DNA of 44,058 bases, from NCBI GenBank assembly GCA_020847535.1, contig JADLBU010000007.1, forward strand, positions 1-44,058, given 5' to 3'. This DNA is from Phycisphaerales bacterium. GTDB lineage: Bacteria > Planctomycetota > Phycisphaerae > Phycisphaerales > UBA1924. How positions within the stretch are numbered: the first letter of the stretch is position 1; each line of letters starts with the position of its first letter. A program made the translations under genes and the position numbers. This document shows, one piece after another, positions 1 through 7,706 of this stretch. The notes under the pieces were generated by a model. The model made no database searches, had not been told where the DNA came from, and worked only from the letters and a program-made list of their open reading frames with translations.

Positions 1-2
1 CG

Positions 3-125
3 GTCACCGCATACCTCGACGCCGCCAACGATACGCCCACGCCCTTCCAATGGACCAAGTCCGCCGACGACATCATCGCTTCTGTCAAGAGATTCTGTCT
101 GCATACTTCTGACTCAGACCACTAG
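3..125 (+). CDS. IS630-family transposase, C-terminal end (partial)
   Basis: The reading frame is open from the window edge to a TAG at 123-125. It encodes a tail with the motif FQWTKSADDIIASVKRFC followed by HTSDSDH. This matches the usual C-terminus of IS630/Tc1-mariner DDE transposases, which carry a W-T-K-S/T-A-D/E-x-I pattern and end in a short Thr/Ser-Asp tail (family knowledge). The catalytic DDE residues lie outside the window, so it cannot be seen whether the element is intact. It is followed at once by palindromes that may be part of its right end. IS630 elements insert at TA dinucleotides, which bears on the MITE at 11940-12033. Confidence 0.72.
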   Translation, partial: VTAYLDAANDTPTPFQWTKSADDIIASVKRFCLHTSDSDH

Positions 126-282
126 CACCCCTTCGGGGTGCGGGTCTTTCAAGCCTGCTTTCCGGGGGTTTCGCTCGAAGACTCGCTCAACCCCCGGCTA
201 TGTTCGATAAGCCCTTCGGGCTTCAAGCCCGGGAGTTTGACGGCTCACGGCGCAAGTGAGTTTGACAGTTCACGGCGCAGTT
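125..282. repeat. Palindrome cluster and 25-bp tandem duplication next to the transposase
   Basis: Three hairpins follow the transposase stop. They are GCACCCC/GGGGTGC with loop TTC (125-141), CCGGGGGTT/AACCCCCGG with an 18-nt loop (162-197), and AAGCCC/GGGCTT with loop TTC (209-223). A 25-bp unit then occurs twice in tandem (233-257 and 258-282, starting GAGTTTGAC) with a few mismatches. None has a T tract, so they look like REP-type palindromes or an insertion-sequence end rather than a simple terminator. No gene is seen between 126 and 348. Confidence 0.6.
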
Positions 283-348
283 GGTGCATCGATCACGCGG
301 GTGTCGATGGCTTGTGTCGGGATGTATGGACGTGAGCGGGAAGGTTGG

Positions 349-2583
349 TCAGGCGCGAGGTTTGGTGATTGCGGCCCGGAGGTGTTCGAGTTGGGTCTTG
401 GTGTGCGCGATTTGCGCGGGTGTGAGAGGGGTTCTTGCAAAGCGGAGTTGGTAGTAGGCGAGGGTGAGGGATTCGAAGGCGTTGGCGGCGGTGGGGTCGA
501 TCTGGTGGAGGTGGTTCGCGTAGGTGAGGGGTGGGATGGGGTCGGGCTTGGGGATGCCGGCTTTGGCGAGCAGGTCGAGGGCATCGTCGTAGAAGCCGGC
601 GTGCTGGAGGAGGGAGCGGAGGTGGGGGTCGGTGCGTGCGGTTGAGCGGGTGCGCGTGCGGGTGCGGCGGAAGACGATTCTTGAGAGGCCGGCGAAGGCG
701 CGGGTGGCGACGACCGAGAGCGCGGTGAGGGCGGTGAGGGCGCCGGCGGTGACGAGCATGTACTTGATGAGGGACCGGCCGCGGCTTTGGGAGTATTCCT
801 CGGCGGCCTGGCGGGTGACGGGTTCGAGCCAGGACATGCGCAGGCGGTCGATGTCGAAGACGCGGCGCTGCTGCTGTGCATCGAACATGACGATGCTGTT
901 GGTCCAGGTGTCGTTGAGTGAATCCATGAGGCGGGCGATCCGCATGCGCCAGCTGGGCTGGGGCTCGTGGATCTCCATGAAGGCGACGGGGGGCGTGGCG
1001 TCGAAGGTGATCCAGGTGCCGATGCCGATCTGGACTTCGGTCCAGGCGTGTGCGTTGCTTTCCCGGACGGTGTAGATGCCGCGTGCGGGGTCGTATTCGG
1101 TGGCGACGTAGCCGGCGATCACTCGGGCGGGGATGCCGACGGATCGGCACATCGCGGCGAGCGCGGAGGCGAAGTACTCGCAGTGCCCTCGGCGTTCGGT
1201 GGTGAGGAACCACTCGATGGGATCCTGGCCGGGGTTGGGGCTGGCGATGTCGGTGGTGTAGGCGAACTTTCCGCGGAGGTAGCCGGTGAGGATGCGGGCG
1301 ACGGCGTGATCCTGGGATGGCGGGCGCGTGGCGGGGTCGGGGTCGAGCTCGGCGTTTCTGAGGATGTCGGCGGTGAAGGTGTGGACGATTTCTGAGTCGA
1401 AGCCGGCGGTGGCGTTGCGTTCGGTGACGTTGGTGGGGACGGGCTGATCGACGGAGTGGGCGGTGTAGCGGATGGGTCCGGTGCGGCGAGCGGAGCGGTA
1501 CCAGACTTGACCGGCGCTGGGGCGGGTGTTGAGACCTGCGCTGGGTGACTTCATGAACCTGGGGCACCAGACGGCAAAGAGGGGAGATTCGGAGTCGGAG
1601 TAGGACTCGCGGAGATCGACATCCTGGAGGAGGATGCGATCGCGGGTGGCATCGGTGAAGACGGGCTCGGCGGCGTCGAGTGTGGCTCGTGCGCTGTTGG
1701 CGCCGGCGGTCCATCGGCCATCGCGGTAGGCGCTGAGAACCGCGCCGCGGAGGTAATAGACCTGTCCCTCGCCGCCGAGGGGCTTGTTGGCGCCATCGGA
1801 GAAGGCGACCTCCATGACGGTGCGCTGGGATTCGGAGAGGAGGCCGGCGCGTCCGAGTTCGACATCGGCGGTGAAGCCGGTGCGGAGCTGTGCGGATGCC
1901 TGACCCCAACTGCCCATGCGGCCGCCGGCGATCCCGCGTGGGACGACCAGGAAGACTCCCAGCGCGAGGAGGAAGGAGTAGGTGGTGAGCAGGGCGGTGG
2001 CGGGGATGAGCCGGCGAGCGGCGGAATCACTGACGCGCGGCGGGAGTGGTGATTCGTGTGGGGGCGTGTGGGCGAGCGTGGCGGCGGCGGCGATCCGTGC
2101 ATCGGAGGAGGCGAGGGTGGAGCGTTCAGCGCCGGCGCCGAGCTGGAGTGCCATGACGGCCCAGGCGCTGAGTGGCATGCAGAGGAGGACGACGAGCCCG
2201 ACGGCGAGGCTGTTGTTGTCGAGGATGGCGCCGATGACCAGGAAGGTGGCCATGGAGATGAGCTGGGCGATGTCTCGGGCGCGTTTGCGGTCCCACATCT
2301 TGACGAGAAGGACGAAGGTGAGGAACTCGCAGAAGACGGTGACTTCGAGGCCCTGGCTGTTGACGCGATAGCCGGTCCAGAGGAGGACGGTGAGGACGAG
2401 TGCGAGCACGATCCAGCGCGGGAGGGGACGGCCGCCCTGTCGCTCGCTGAGCCACCAGCCGGCGAGGCCGGTACACCATGCCCAGAGCATCATGGGGAGG
2501 CGATCGTTGGCGAGGCAGAAGCCGGCGATCGCGAGCAGGACGAGGATGAGGGTTGGTGATTTCCAGGATGACAGGCGGGTCAT
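349..2583 (-). CDS. Transglutaminase-like membrane protein (DUF3488/TgpA type)
   Basis: The 744-residue protein starts with several membrane segments (roughly residues 8-60, 90-150 and 190-215), as in the DUF3488 region of TgpA-like proteins. A periplasmic transglutaminase-like core follows. The catalytic triad can be seen as Cys in RRGHCEYFASALAAMCRS (about residue 466), His in ESNAHAWTEVQ (about 510) and Asp in TFDATPP (about 526). A final membrane segment lies near residue 610 (LIKYMLVTAGALTALTAL), followed by a cytoplasmic tail resembling DUF4129. The ATG overlaps the TGA of the DUF58 gene upstream (ATGA), so the pair is translationally coupled. DUF58, transglutaminase and a MoxR ATPase commonly form one operon; no moxR is visible here. 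The physiological substrate of this family is unsettled. Confidence 0.9.
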   Translation of the reverse strand: MTRLSSWKSPTLILVLLAIAGFCLANDRLPMMLWAWCTGLAGWWLSERQGGRPLPRWIVLALVLTVLLWTGYRVNSQGLEVTVFCEFLTFVLLVKMWDRKRARDIAQLISMATFLVIGAILDNNSLAVGLVVLLCMPLSAWAVMALQLGAGAERSTLASSDARIAAAATLAHTPPHESPLPPRVSDSAARRLIPATALLTTYSFLLALGVFLVVPRGIAGGRMGSWGQASAQLRTGFTADVELGRAGLLSESQRTVMEVAFSDGANKPLGGEGQVYYLRGAVLSAYRDGRWTAGANSARATLDAAEPVFTDATRDRILLQDVDLRESYSDSESPLFAVWCPRFMKSPSAGLNTRPSAGQVWYRSARRTGPIRYTAHSVDQPVPTNVTERNATAGFDSEIVHTFTADILRNAELDPDPATRPPSQDHAVARILTGYLRGKFAYTTDIASPNPGQDPIEWFLTTERRGHCEYFASALAAMCRSVGIPARVIAGYVATEYDPARGIYTVRESNAHAWTEVQIGIGTWITFDATPPVAFMEIHEPQPSWRMRIARLMDSLNDTWTNSIVMFDAQQQRRVFDIDRLRMSWLEPVTRQAAEEYSQSRGRSLIKYMLVTAGALTALTALSVVATRAFAGLSRIVFRRTRTRTRSTARTDPHLRSLLQHAGFYDDALDLLAKAGIPKPDPIPPLTYANHLHQIDPTAANAFESLTLAYYQLRFARTPLTPAQIAHTKTQLEHLRAAITKPRA

Positions 2584-3836
2584 GTTTTCCCTCCTGTCGG
2601 GGTGGTGGGGGTGGTGGGGGTGGTGGGGGTGGTGGGGGTGGTTGATGCGGAAGAGGGTGAGAGGAACTCGGCGAGCGTGCGCTTCCAGGAGCGCTTGGGG
2701 GAACGGGATGGATCGGTTGCGTGGCTGGGGAGGTGGCCGGTGGTGATCTGGTCTGGGCTGTAGAGGCCTGCGCTGGGGATCGCGGTGGTGGATGGGCGCG
2801 AGCCGAGGATGGCGATCCGGGCGGGGATGGAGCGCGGGGGCGGCGGGAGTGACTCGGAGTGCTGGGCGGGATCGAGGAGGGCGAGGGCATCGAGGATCTC
2901 GGCGATTGCGCGGGCGCTTTGGCGCGGGGGGAGGTGGCCCACCTCGGTGTGTGCGAGGAAGCCGACGGCATAGCCGGCGTTGGCGGCGGCGATCGCCAGG
3001 CCCGCGGCGGTTGAGAGGGTGTCGTTGAGTTCGTCGGGGGTTGCGCGGCGGAGGTCGGCAAGCCCGATCCAGAGTCGGCGGTTGGGGGGCTGGGCGTTCT
3101 GGCGGACGAGGAGTTTCTCGGCGGTCGCGGAGCGCTTCCAGGCGATCGAGCGGGTGGGCTCGCCCTGGATGTGTTCGCGGAGGCTGTGGAACTCGTCACC
3201 TCCGCCGGCGAGCGGGGTTGTGCCGGCAGCGCGGAGATCGCGTCCGCGTGCGAGGGAGGCGATGAAGTCGGGATGGATGCGCGCGGGGAGAGGGCGGATG
3301 ATCGCGGATTGCTCCCGTGCGTGGAGCATGGTCTTGCGCGAGAGTCCGAAGGGGAAGGTGGTCCAGACCTGGACGGCGTCGAAGGTGGCGAGCCCGCGCG
3401 CGGTCGCGGCGGCCTCGGCGGTGATGGTGATGGTGGATTTGCGGGGGATGAGTTCTGCGAACGCGAAGGGCTGGGTGAGGCGCCGGGGCCAGGTGGGAGT
3501 GGTTCGGGCCTTTCCGAGGATGAGGGGGCGGTGGTTGAGTTCGGAGATGGCGATCGCGAAGGCGGGGAGCCACCGGCTGGAGTTGGTGATGCGGTAGCGG
3601 ATGCGGAGGAGATCTCCGGCGTGGATGGGCTCGATGGGTTCGCGTTCGATGGTGATGTTGGAGATGGTCCATGCGCCGATGATTCCGGAGCCCAGGAGGG
3701 TGGCGACGGCGACTCCGAAGACCCAGAAGAGGAGATTGTTCTGTCCGTTGATGGCGCCGATGGGGAGGAGGAGCGCGGTGAGGGCGAAGATGATCGCGGG
3801 GAAGTGGGGGACGAAGCGCGGGCGCAGACGGGCCAT
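2580..3836 (-). CDS. DUF58 domain-containing membrane protein
   Basis: From the ATG at 3836 the protein is 418 residues. Two membrane segments come first (FALTALLLPIGAI and FWVFGVAVATLLGSGIIGAW), then a beta-rich stretch, and then the diagnostic DUF58 region GGGDEFHSLREHIQGEP followed by SIAWKRSAT (about residues 190-225). That region resembles a von Willebrand A-like fold. A GTG at 3902 would add 22 residues without membrane or domain character, so I prefer the internal ATG; neither has a clear Shine-Dalgarno. The C-terminus is a Thr-Thr-Pro repeat encoded by the 9-bp array at 2599-2642. It is coupled by a 4-bp overlap to the transglutaminase gene. DUF58 proteins usually work with MoxR AAA ATPases, and none is present in the window. 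Confidence 0.87.
   Translation of the reverse strand: MARLRPRFVPHFPAIIFALTALLLPIGAINGQNNLLFWVFGVAVATLLGSGIIGAWTISNITIEREPIEPIHAGDLLRIRYRITNSSRWLPAFAIAISELNHRPLILGKARTTPTWPRRLTQPFAFAELIPRKSTITITAEAAATARGLATFDAVQVWTTFPFGLSRKTMLHAREQSAIIRPLPARIHPDFIASLARGRDLRAAGTTPLAGGGDEFHSLREHIQGEPTRSIAWKRSATAEKLLVRQNAQPPNRRLWIGLADLRRATPDELNDTLSTAAGLAIAAANAGYAVGFLAHTEVGHLPPRQSARAIAEILDALALLDPAQHSESLPPPPRSIPARIAILGSRPSTTAIPSAGLYSPDQITTGHLPSHATDPSRSPKRSWKRTLAEFLSPSSASTTPTTPTTPTTPTTPTGGKT
2599..2642. repeat. 9-bp in-gene tandem repeat (GGGGGTGGT)n
   Basis: Four perfect copies of GGGGGTGGT plus one 8-bp partial copy lie inside the 3' end of the DUF58 gene. They encode repeated Thr-Thr-Pro on the minus strand. Because the unit is a multiple of three, copy changes would lengthen or shorten the tail without shifting the frame. 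The plus strand is G-rich and could form a quadruplex. Confidence 0.85.
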
Positions 3837-4073
3837 GCGCCGGGATGAGTCGGTCTCGGCTGGGACGGAGGCGATCAGTGGGGCGGTGCTTGGTGGTAGC
3901 ACGCGGGGGAGGGTAGGGGGTGAGGAGGGCAGTGGGGGGTGGGGAGTGGGCAGTGGGAAGGAGAGTGGCAGTGGTGACGCGGGGACGCGGAGAAGGAAGG
4001 GTGAGGGGGTGCCTTGGGAGATTCAGGTAGAATCGGGGCGAGCCGGGGGGCTGGGCGGTTTTGGAGAATGACG

Positions 4074-6032
4074 ATGATGCGAGCGGTGATGATGGGCGGG
4101 GTGGCGATCGGGATGTCGGCGGTGATGGCGTGGGGGTTGGGTGAGCCGCCGTATGAGGAGCGGGCGAGCGAGGCGGTGCGGAAGGTGGATGAGGTGAACG
4201 CGAAGGGTCCGTGGAAGGCGGACATGAAGGCGCTGGCAGCGCACGAGGAATCGCCGGAGTGGTTCGGTGATGCCAAGTTCGGGATCTACTTTCACTGGGG
4301 TGTGTACTCGGTGCCGGCGTTCGACAACGAGTGGTATCCGCGGAACATGCATATTGATGGGACGCCGGCGAACGTGCATCACAATCAGATGTACGAGAAC
4401 CCGACGCGGTTCGGGTATCACGAGCTGGTGCCGGCGTTCCGTGCGGAGCGTTTTGATGCGGAGGAGTGGGCGCGGCTGTTCAAGGATGCGGGGGCGAAGT
4501 TCGCGGGGCCGGTGTTCGAGCACCACGATGGGTACGCGATGTGGGGGAGCAAGCTGACGCCGTGGAACGCGGTGGAGACGGGCCCGAAGCGCGACATCGC
4601 GGGGCAGATGGAGAAGGCGATCCGGGCGGAGGGGATGAAGTTCATCGCGACGTTCCACCACGGGTTCAACGGGCAATTCACGGAGAAGGAGAACGAGGCG
4701 AACGGGTATTACCCGCGGCGCGAGGGGTGGTACACGACGAGCGAGGATCCGCGGGAGCGGATGCTGTACGGGAACCTGCCGCAGAAGTGGTCGCGGGATA
4801 TGTGGCTGGGGAAGCTGCAGGAGGCGATCGATGGGTACAAGCCGGACCTGATCTGGTTTGACTTCTGCGTGCAGCGGCTGCCGGCGGAGTATCAGGCGCG
4901 GTTTCTTGCGTACTACTTCAACCGGGCGAGCGAGTGGGGGCGGGAGGTGGTGGTGACGTGCAAGAACCACAACTTCGCGCCCGAGATCGCGGTGGAGGAT
5001 TTCGAGAAGGGACGGATGGAGCGATTGACTCCGCAGACGTGGCTGACGGATGACACGCTGGGCACGGGGAGCTGGTGCTACACGGATGAGCTGGTGATCC
5101 GGCCGGCGGGTGAGATCGTGCAGGTGCTGGCGGACATCGTGAGCAAGAACGGGAACCTGCTCTTGAACATCTCGCCGATGTCCAATGGATCGATTCCGAA
5201 GGATCAGCGGGCTGCGCTCAAGCTGATCGGTGATTGGCTGAAGGCCAACGGCGAGGCGATCTACTCGACCAGGCCGTGGCTGACGGCGGGTGAGGGGCCG
5301 ACGAAGCTGGGCAAGGGCGGGCACTTCGTGGAGAGTCTGAAGTACACGAGCCGTGATGTGCGGTATACGAGGTCGAAGGATGGGAAGACGTTGTACGCGA
5401 TCCTGCTGGGGTGGCCGGAGGAGAGGCGTGTGACGCTGCGGAGCGTGAAGGGCCAGGCGGGGGCGGGTGGCGAGGGGGAGCTACTGGGTTTGCGGAAGAA
5501 GATGAAGTGGGGAGTGGATGAGGAGGGGCATGTCGTTGTGGAGTGGCCCGAGGGGAAGGCCGAGGGGGCGCTGGCTGCGGATGCGTGCGTGGTCAAGCTT
5601 CCCGCGGGTGGGCTGTCGCTGCATGATGAGGCGCTGGCGGAGCTTCATCCGGGGCTGACGCTGGAGGCGAGCGCGGCGGAGCTGGATGGGACGCAGATCC
5701 GCGTGGAGGAAGTGGACGGGAAGAAGAGCATCGGGTACTGGGATCGCGGTGGCGAATCGGTGCATTGGCTGGTGCGGGTTCCGGAGGCGGGGGCGTACCG
5801 GGTGCAGATGGAGGTGGCGAGCGAGGCGGCGAATCGGGTGGTTTTGGCGACGCATGAGTTTGAGCTGACGGCAGCGGTGCCTTCGACGGGGTCGTGGCGG
5901 GTGTGGAAGATGGTGGAGGTGGGGGTGATGGAGTTCGGGAAGGCGGGGGTGCATCAGGTGGTGTTGAGGCCGGCGGAGGTGGAGGAGTGGAAGGCGGTGA
6001 ATGTGAGGAGGGTGGTGCTTTTGCCGAAGTGA
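4074..6032 (+). CDS. Secreted alpha-L-fucosidase (GH29) with a C-terminal beta-sandwich domain
   Basis: The 652-residue protein begins with a signal peptide (MMRAVMMGGVAIGMSAVMAWG). A GH29 catalytic domain follows. The YFHWGVYSVPAF strand (about residue 72) and the FEHHDGYAMW motif are typical. The likely nucleophile is Asp263 in LIWFDFCVQ, which aligns with the W-x-D nucleophile of the family. The end, from about residue 530, contains GYWDRGGESVHWLVRVPEAG and a Trp-rich beta pattern that resembles a carbohydrate-binding or sialidase-associated beta-sandwich. GGAG at 4063-4066 is seven bases before the ATG at 4074 but almost touches the ATG at 4068, so I chose 4074. TAGAAT at 4028-4033 is a possible -10 box. 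It should remove terminal L-fucose from algal or mucin-type glycans; a ROK sugar kinase lies next. Confidence 0.93.
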   Translation: MMRAVMMGGVAIGMSAVMAWGLGEPPYEERASEAVRKVDEVNAKGPWKADMKALAAHEESPEWFGDAKFGIYFHWGVYSVPAFDNEWYPRNMHIDGTPANVHHNQMYENPTRFGYHELVPAFRAERFDAEEWARLFKDAGAKFAGPVFEHHDGYAMWGSKLTPWNAVETGPKRDIAGQMEKAIRAEGMKFIATFHHGFNGQFTEKENEANGYYPRREGWYTTSEDPRERMLYGNLPQKWSRDMWLGKLQEAIDGYKPDLIWFDFCVQRLPAEYQARFLAYYFNRASEWGREVVVTCKNHNFAPEIAVEDFEKGRMERLTPQTWLTDDTLGTGSWCYTDELVIRPAGEIVQVLADIVSKNGNLLLNISPMSNGSIPKDQRAALKLIGDWLKANGEAIYSTRPWLTAGEGPTKLGKGGHFVESLKYTSRDVRYTRSKDGKTLYAILLGWPEERRVTLRSVKGQAGAGGEGELLGLRKKMKWGVDEEGHVVVEWPEGKAEGALAADACVVKLPAGGLSLHDEALAELHPGLTLEASAAELDGTQIRVEEVDGKKSIGYWDRGGESVHWLVRVPEAGAYRVQMEVASEAANRVVLATHEFELTAAVPSTGSWRVWKMVEVGVMEFGKAGVHQVVLRPAEVEEWKAVNVRRVVLLPK

Positions 6033-6084
6033 CGGAGTGACGGAGAGACGAAGTGGCGGGGCGGTAGAAGAGGCTGTAGATAAA

Positions 6085-6140
6085 GGAGCCCTCACCGGCT
6101 CGCGGACTCGCCGACTCTCCCGGGGGGAGAGTGGGGAAGG
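6085..6140. repeat. Dispersed palindromic repeat A, copy 1
   Basis: A 56-bp unit starting GGAGCCCTCACCGGCTC contains a hairpin with arms CTCTCCC and GGGAGAG. A second copy lies at 11865-11923. It has no T tract and sits between the fucosidase and the kinase genes. Similar CCCTCACC...CTCTCCC...GGGAGAG units are familiar as intergenic repeats in many high-GC bacteria (general knowledge). Confidence 0.72.
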
Positions 6141-6172
6141 CTACACTGCGGCTGAATTGGAGGATGTGATTC

Positions 6173-7150
6173 ATGCCAGCAGCCAAAGCGGTGAAGGGGC
6201 CGGTTGTCGGGATCGATCTGGGCGGGACGAACATGCAGATCGGCGTGTTGTCGCCGGACCAGAAGCTGGCGGGGGAATCGAAGCGCAAGACCAAGGCGGA
6301 TGAGGGGGCGGATGCGATCATCTCGAGGATGATCGGCGGGATCGAGGAGGCGTGCGCGGCGGCGAAGGTCACGCTGCGGGATCTGGTGGCGGTGGGTGTG
6401 GGGGCGCCGGGGGCGGTGGATCCGGAGGATGGGGTGGTGCTGGAGGCGGTGAACCTGCGGTGGGATGATGTGCCGCTGGCGAGCATTCTGTCGAAGCGGT
6501 TGGGGGTTCCGGTGTTTCTGGACAATGATGTCAACGTCGCGGTATACGGGGAATACCGGATGGGGGCGGGTCAGGGGAGCAAGCAACTGCTGGGTGTGTG
6601 GGTGGGGACGGGGATCGGCGGGGGGCTGATCCTCAACGATGCTCTGTATTACGGGAGCTTCATGACGGCGGGGGAGATCGGTCACACGATCCTGATGCCG
6701 GGGAACCCGCCGGGGAGCCGGTCGCTGGAGCACAACTGCTCGCGGACGGCGGTGGTGGACCGGCTGGTGCGGCTGATGAAGTCCAACCGCAAGAGCATTC
6801 TGATGAAGCTGTCGGAGGGGGACTACGACAACATCAAGTCCAAGACGATCGCGGAGGCGTACAAGCGCAAGGATGAGCTGACGGTGGAGGTGATCGAGGA
6901 CACAGCGCAGATGCTGGGGACGGCGATCGCGAACGTGGTGACGCTGCTGTCGCTGGAGCGCGTGGTGGTGGGTGGCGGGCTGACCGAGGCGCTGGGATCA
7001 TCGTGGGTGGAGCTGGTCAAGAAGCAGGTGCGGAAGATCGCGTTCCCGGACCGGGCGAAGAAGGTGGATGTGGTGGAGAGCCAGCTGATGGATCACGCGG
7101 GGGTGTATGGGGCGGGGATGATCGCGATGGATCGGCTGGGGGGGAAGTAA
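6173..7150 (+). CDS. ROK-family sugar kinase (glucokinase-like)
   Basis: The 325-residue protein has the phosphate-1 loop VVGIDLGGTNMQIGV at the N-terminus, the catalytic region FLDNDVNVA (probable catalytic base Asp119), the phosphate-2 loop VWVGTGIGGG, and GEIGH with the His that normally helps bind zinc and sugar. The usual ROK zinc motif Cys-x-Cys-Gly-x-x-Gly-Cys is absent: the corresponding stretch reads GSRSLEHNCSRTAVVDR, with a single Cys. GGAGG at 6159-6163 is well placed for the ATG at 6173. TACACT at 6142-6147 may be a -10 box. The expected reaction is ATP-dependent 6-phosphorylation of glucose or a related hexose in the cytoplasm. Sugar specificity cannot be fixed, and the missing zinc cluster makes it a divergent member. 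Confidence 0.88.
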   Translation: MPAAKAVKGPVVGIDLGGTNMQIGVLSPDQKLAGESKRKTKADEGADAIISRMIGGIEEACAAAKVTLRDLVAVGVGAPGAVDPEDGVVLEAVNLRWDDVPLASILSKRLGVPVFLDNDVNVAVYGEYRMGAGQGSKQLLGVWVGTGIGGGLILNDALYYGSFMTAGEIGHTILMPGNPPGSRSLEHNCSRTAVVDRLVRLMKSNRKSILMKLSEGDYDNIKSKTIAEAYKRKDELTVEVIEDTAQMLGTAIANVVTLLSLERVVVGGGLTEALGSSWVELVKKQVRKIAFPDRAKKVDVVESQLMDHAGVYGAGMIAMDRLGGK

Positions 7151-7280
7151 AGTTCAAAGGGCAAGGGCAAGCGCAAATAGGAATGGGCGGGTGCGGGGTC
7201 GCGTGGTGGTGCGTGCGGTGAGTGCATTTTTCTGAACGTGATGCAACAACGTGGTTGTGGGGGCGTATGCTTTGATGTGG

Positions 7281-7574
7281 GATCAGTTCGCGGCCGTTTC
7301 TGTGTCGCATCGATCCGGGGATAGTTCCATGGACAACTTGCGACGGGCGTTTGGGACACTGTCTTGCGTGGTGGCTTTACGCGCGGGTGAGGCGGGATCC
7401 CGTTGACGTCGCGGCGTGCCGTCGGGTAGGGATGACCGAAGCGGCGATCATGCGATGCGCGCTGGGTGGTCTGCGCTGGGTGGTCCGCGCTGATCAAGGA
7501 CATGCCTCTCTTCACCTCCCGTGTGTTCGTCGGGAGAATGGCCTTCCGGGAGCTGACCCTCCCGGGGGGTTTTT
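7281..7574 (+). ncRNA. Candidate structured RNA ending in an intrinsic terminator
   Basis: The gap 7151-7706 has no convincing gene but shows long-range pairing on the plus strand. GATCAG-TT-CGCGG (7281-7293) pairs with CCGCG-CTGATC (7485-7495), an 11-bp stem with a 2-nt bulge closing about 215 nt. Inside it CGCATCG (7306-7312) pairs with CGATGCG (7453-7459). A hairpin CTCCCG/CGGGAG (7516-7521/7531-7536) follows, then a terminator. TATGCT at 7266-7271 is a possible -10 box, with only a weak -35. I looked for signatures of RNase P RNA, tmRNA, 6S RNA and SRP RNA and found none. Two 13-bp direct repeats containing GCGCTGGGTGGTC lie at 7459-7485. The function is unknown. Confidence 0.45.
7546..7574 (+). 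terminator. Rho-independent terminator
   Basis: CCGGGAG (7546-7552) and CTCCCGG (7559-7565) form a 7-bp stem with loop CTGACC, followed by GGGG and five T (7570-7574). The preceding hairpin's right arm CGGGAG has the same sequence as this stem's left arm, so the two hairpins could compete. Confidence 0.75.
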
Positions 7575-7650
7575 GAAACGGCAATTGGGCACGGGGCAAA
7601 GGGCAAATGATGAGCGTGAGGGGGCGGGGATGGGGAACTGATACGCAGTG

Positions 7651-7700
7651 AAGCGGTTGGGAACCGCTTTCGCTCGCGCGAGAGGGGGAGGGGTTATGCT
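7651..7700 (+). promoter_or_regulatory. Palindrome and -10-like box before the M28 peptidase
   Basis: A perfect inverted repeat AAGCGGTT-GGG-AACCGCTT (7651-7669) lies about 25 bases before TATGCT (7695-7700). TATGCT ends six bases before the ATG at 7707. If it is the -10 box, transcription would start at or next to the ATG and the mRNA would be leaderless. No Shine-Dalgarno is seen. The palindrome could be an operator, or a REP-like repeat. Confidence 0.4.
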
Positions 7701-7706
7701 GTTGGG

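Noticed and set aside
293..1909. A 538-codon frame overlapping the transglutaminase gene on the same strand
   Set aside because: The alternative frame carries the membrane segments and the catalytic triad; this one is Arg/Pro/His-rich low complexity.
2599..2642. The G-rich array as a regulatory element
   Set aside because: It lies within coding sequence of a well-supported gene and encodes a regular Thr-Thr-Pro tail.
4023..5324. A 433-codon frame antisense to the fucosidase
   Set aside because: It is Arg/Leu/His-rich with no motif and lies entirely within GH29 coding sequence.
7281..7574. Assignment of the structured RNA to RNase P, tmRNA, 6S or SRP RNA
   Set aside because: The conserved cores of these RNAs (for example the GAGGAAAGTCC block of RNase P, a tag frame for tmRNA, the GGAA-loop helix of SRP) are not present.
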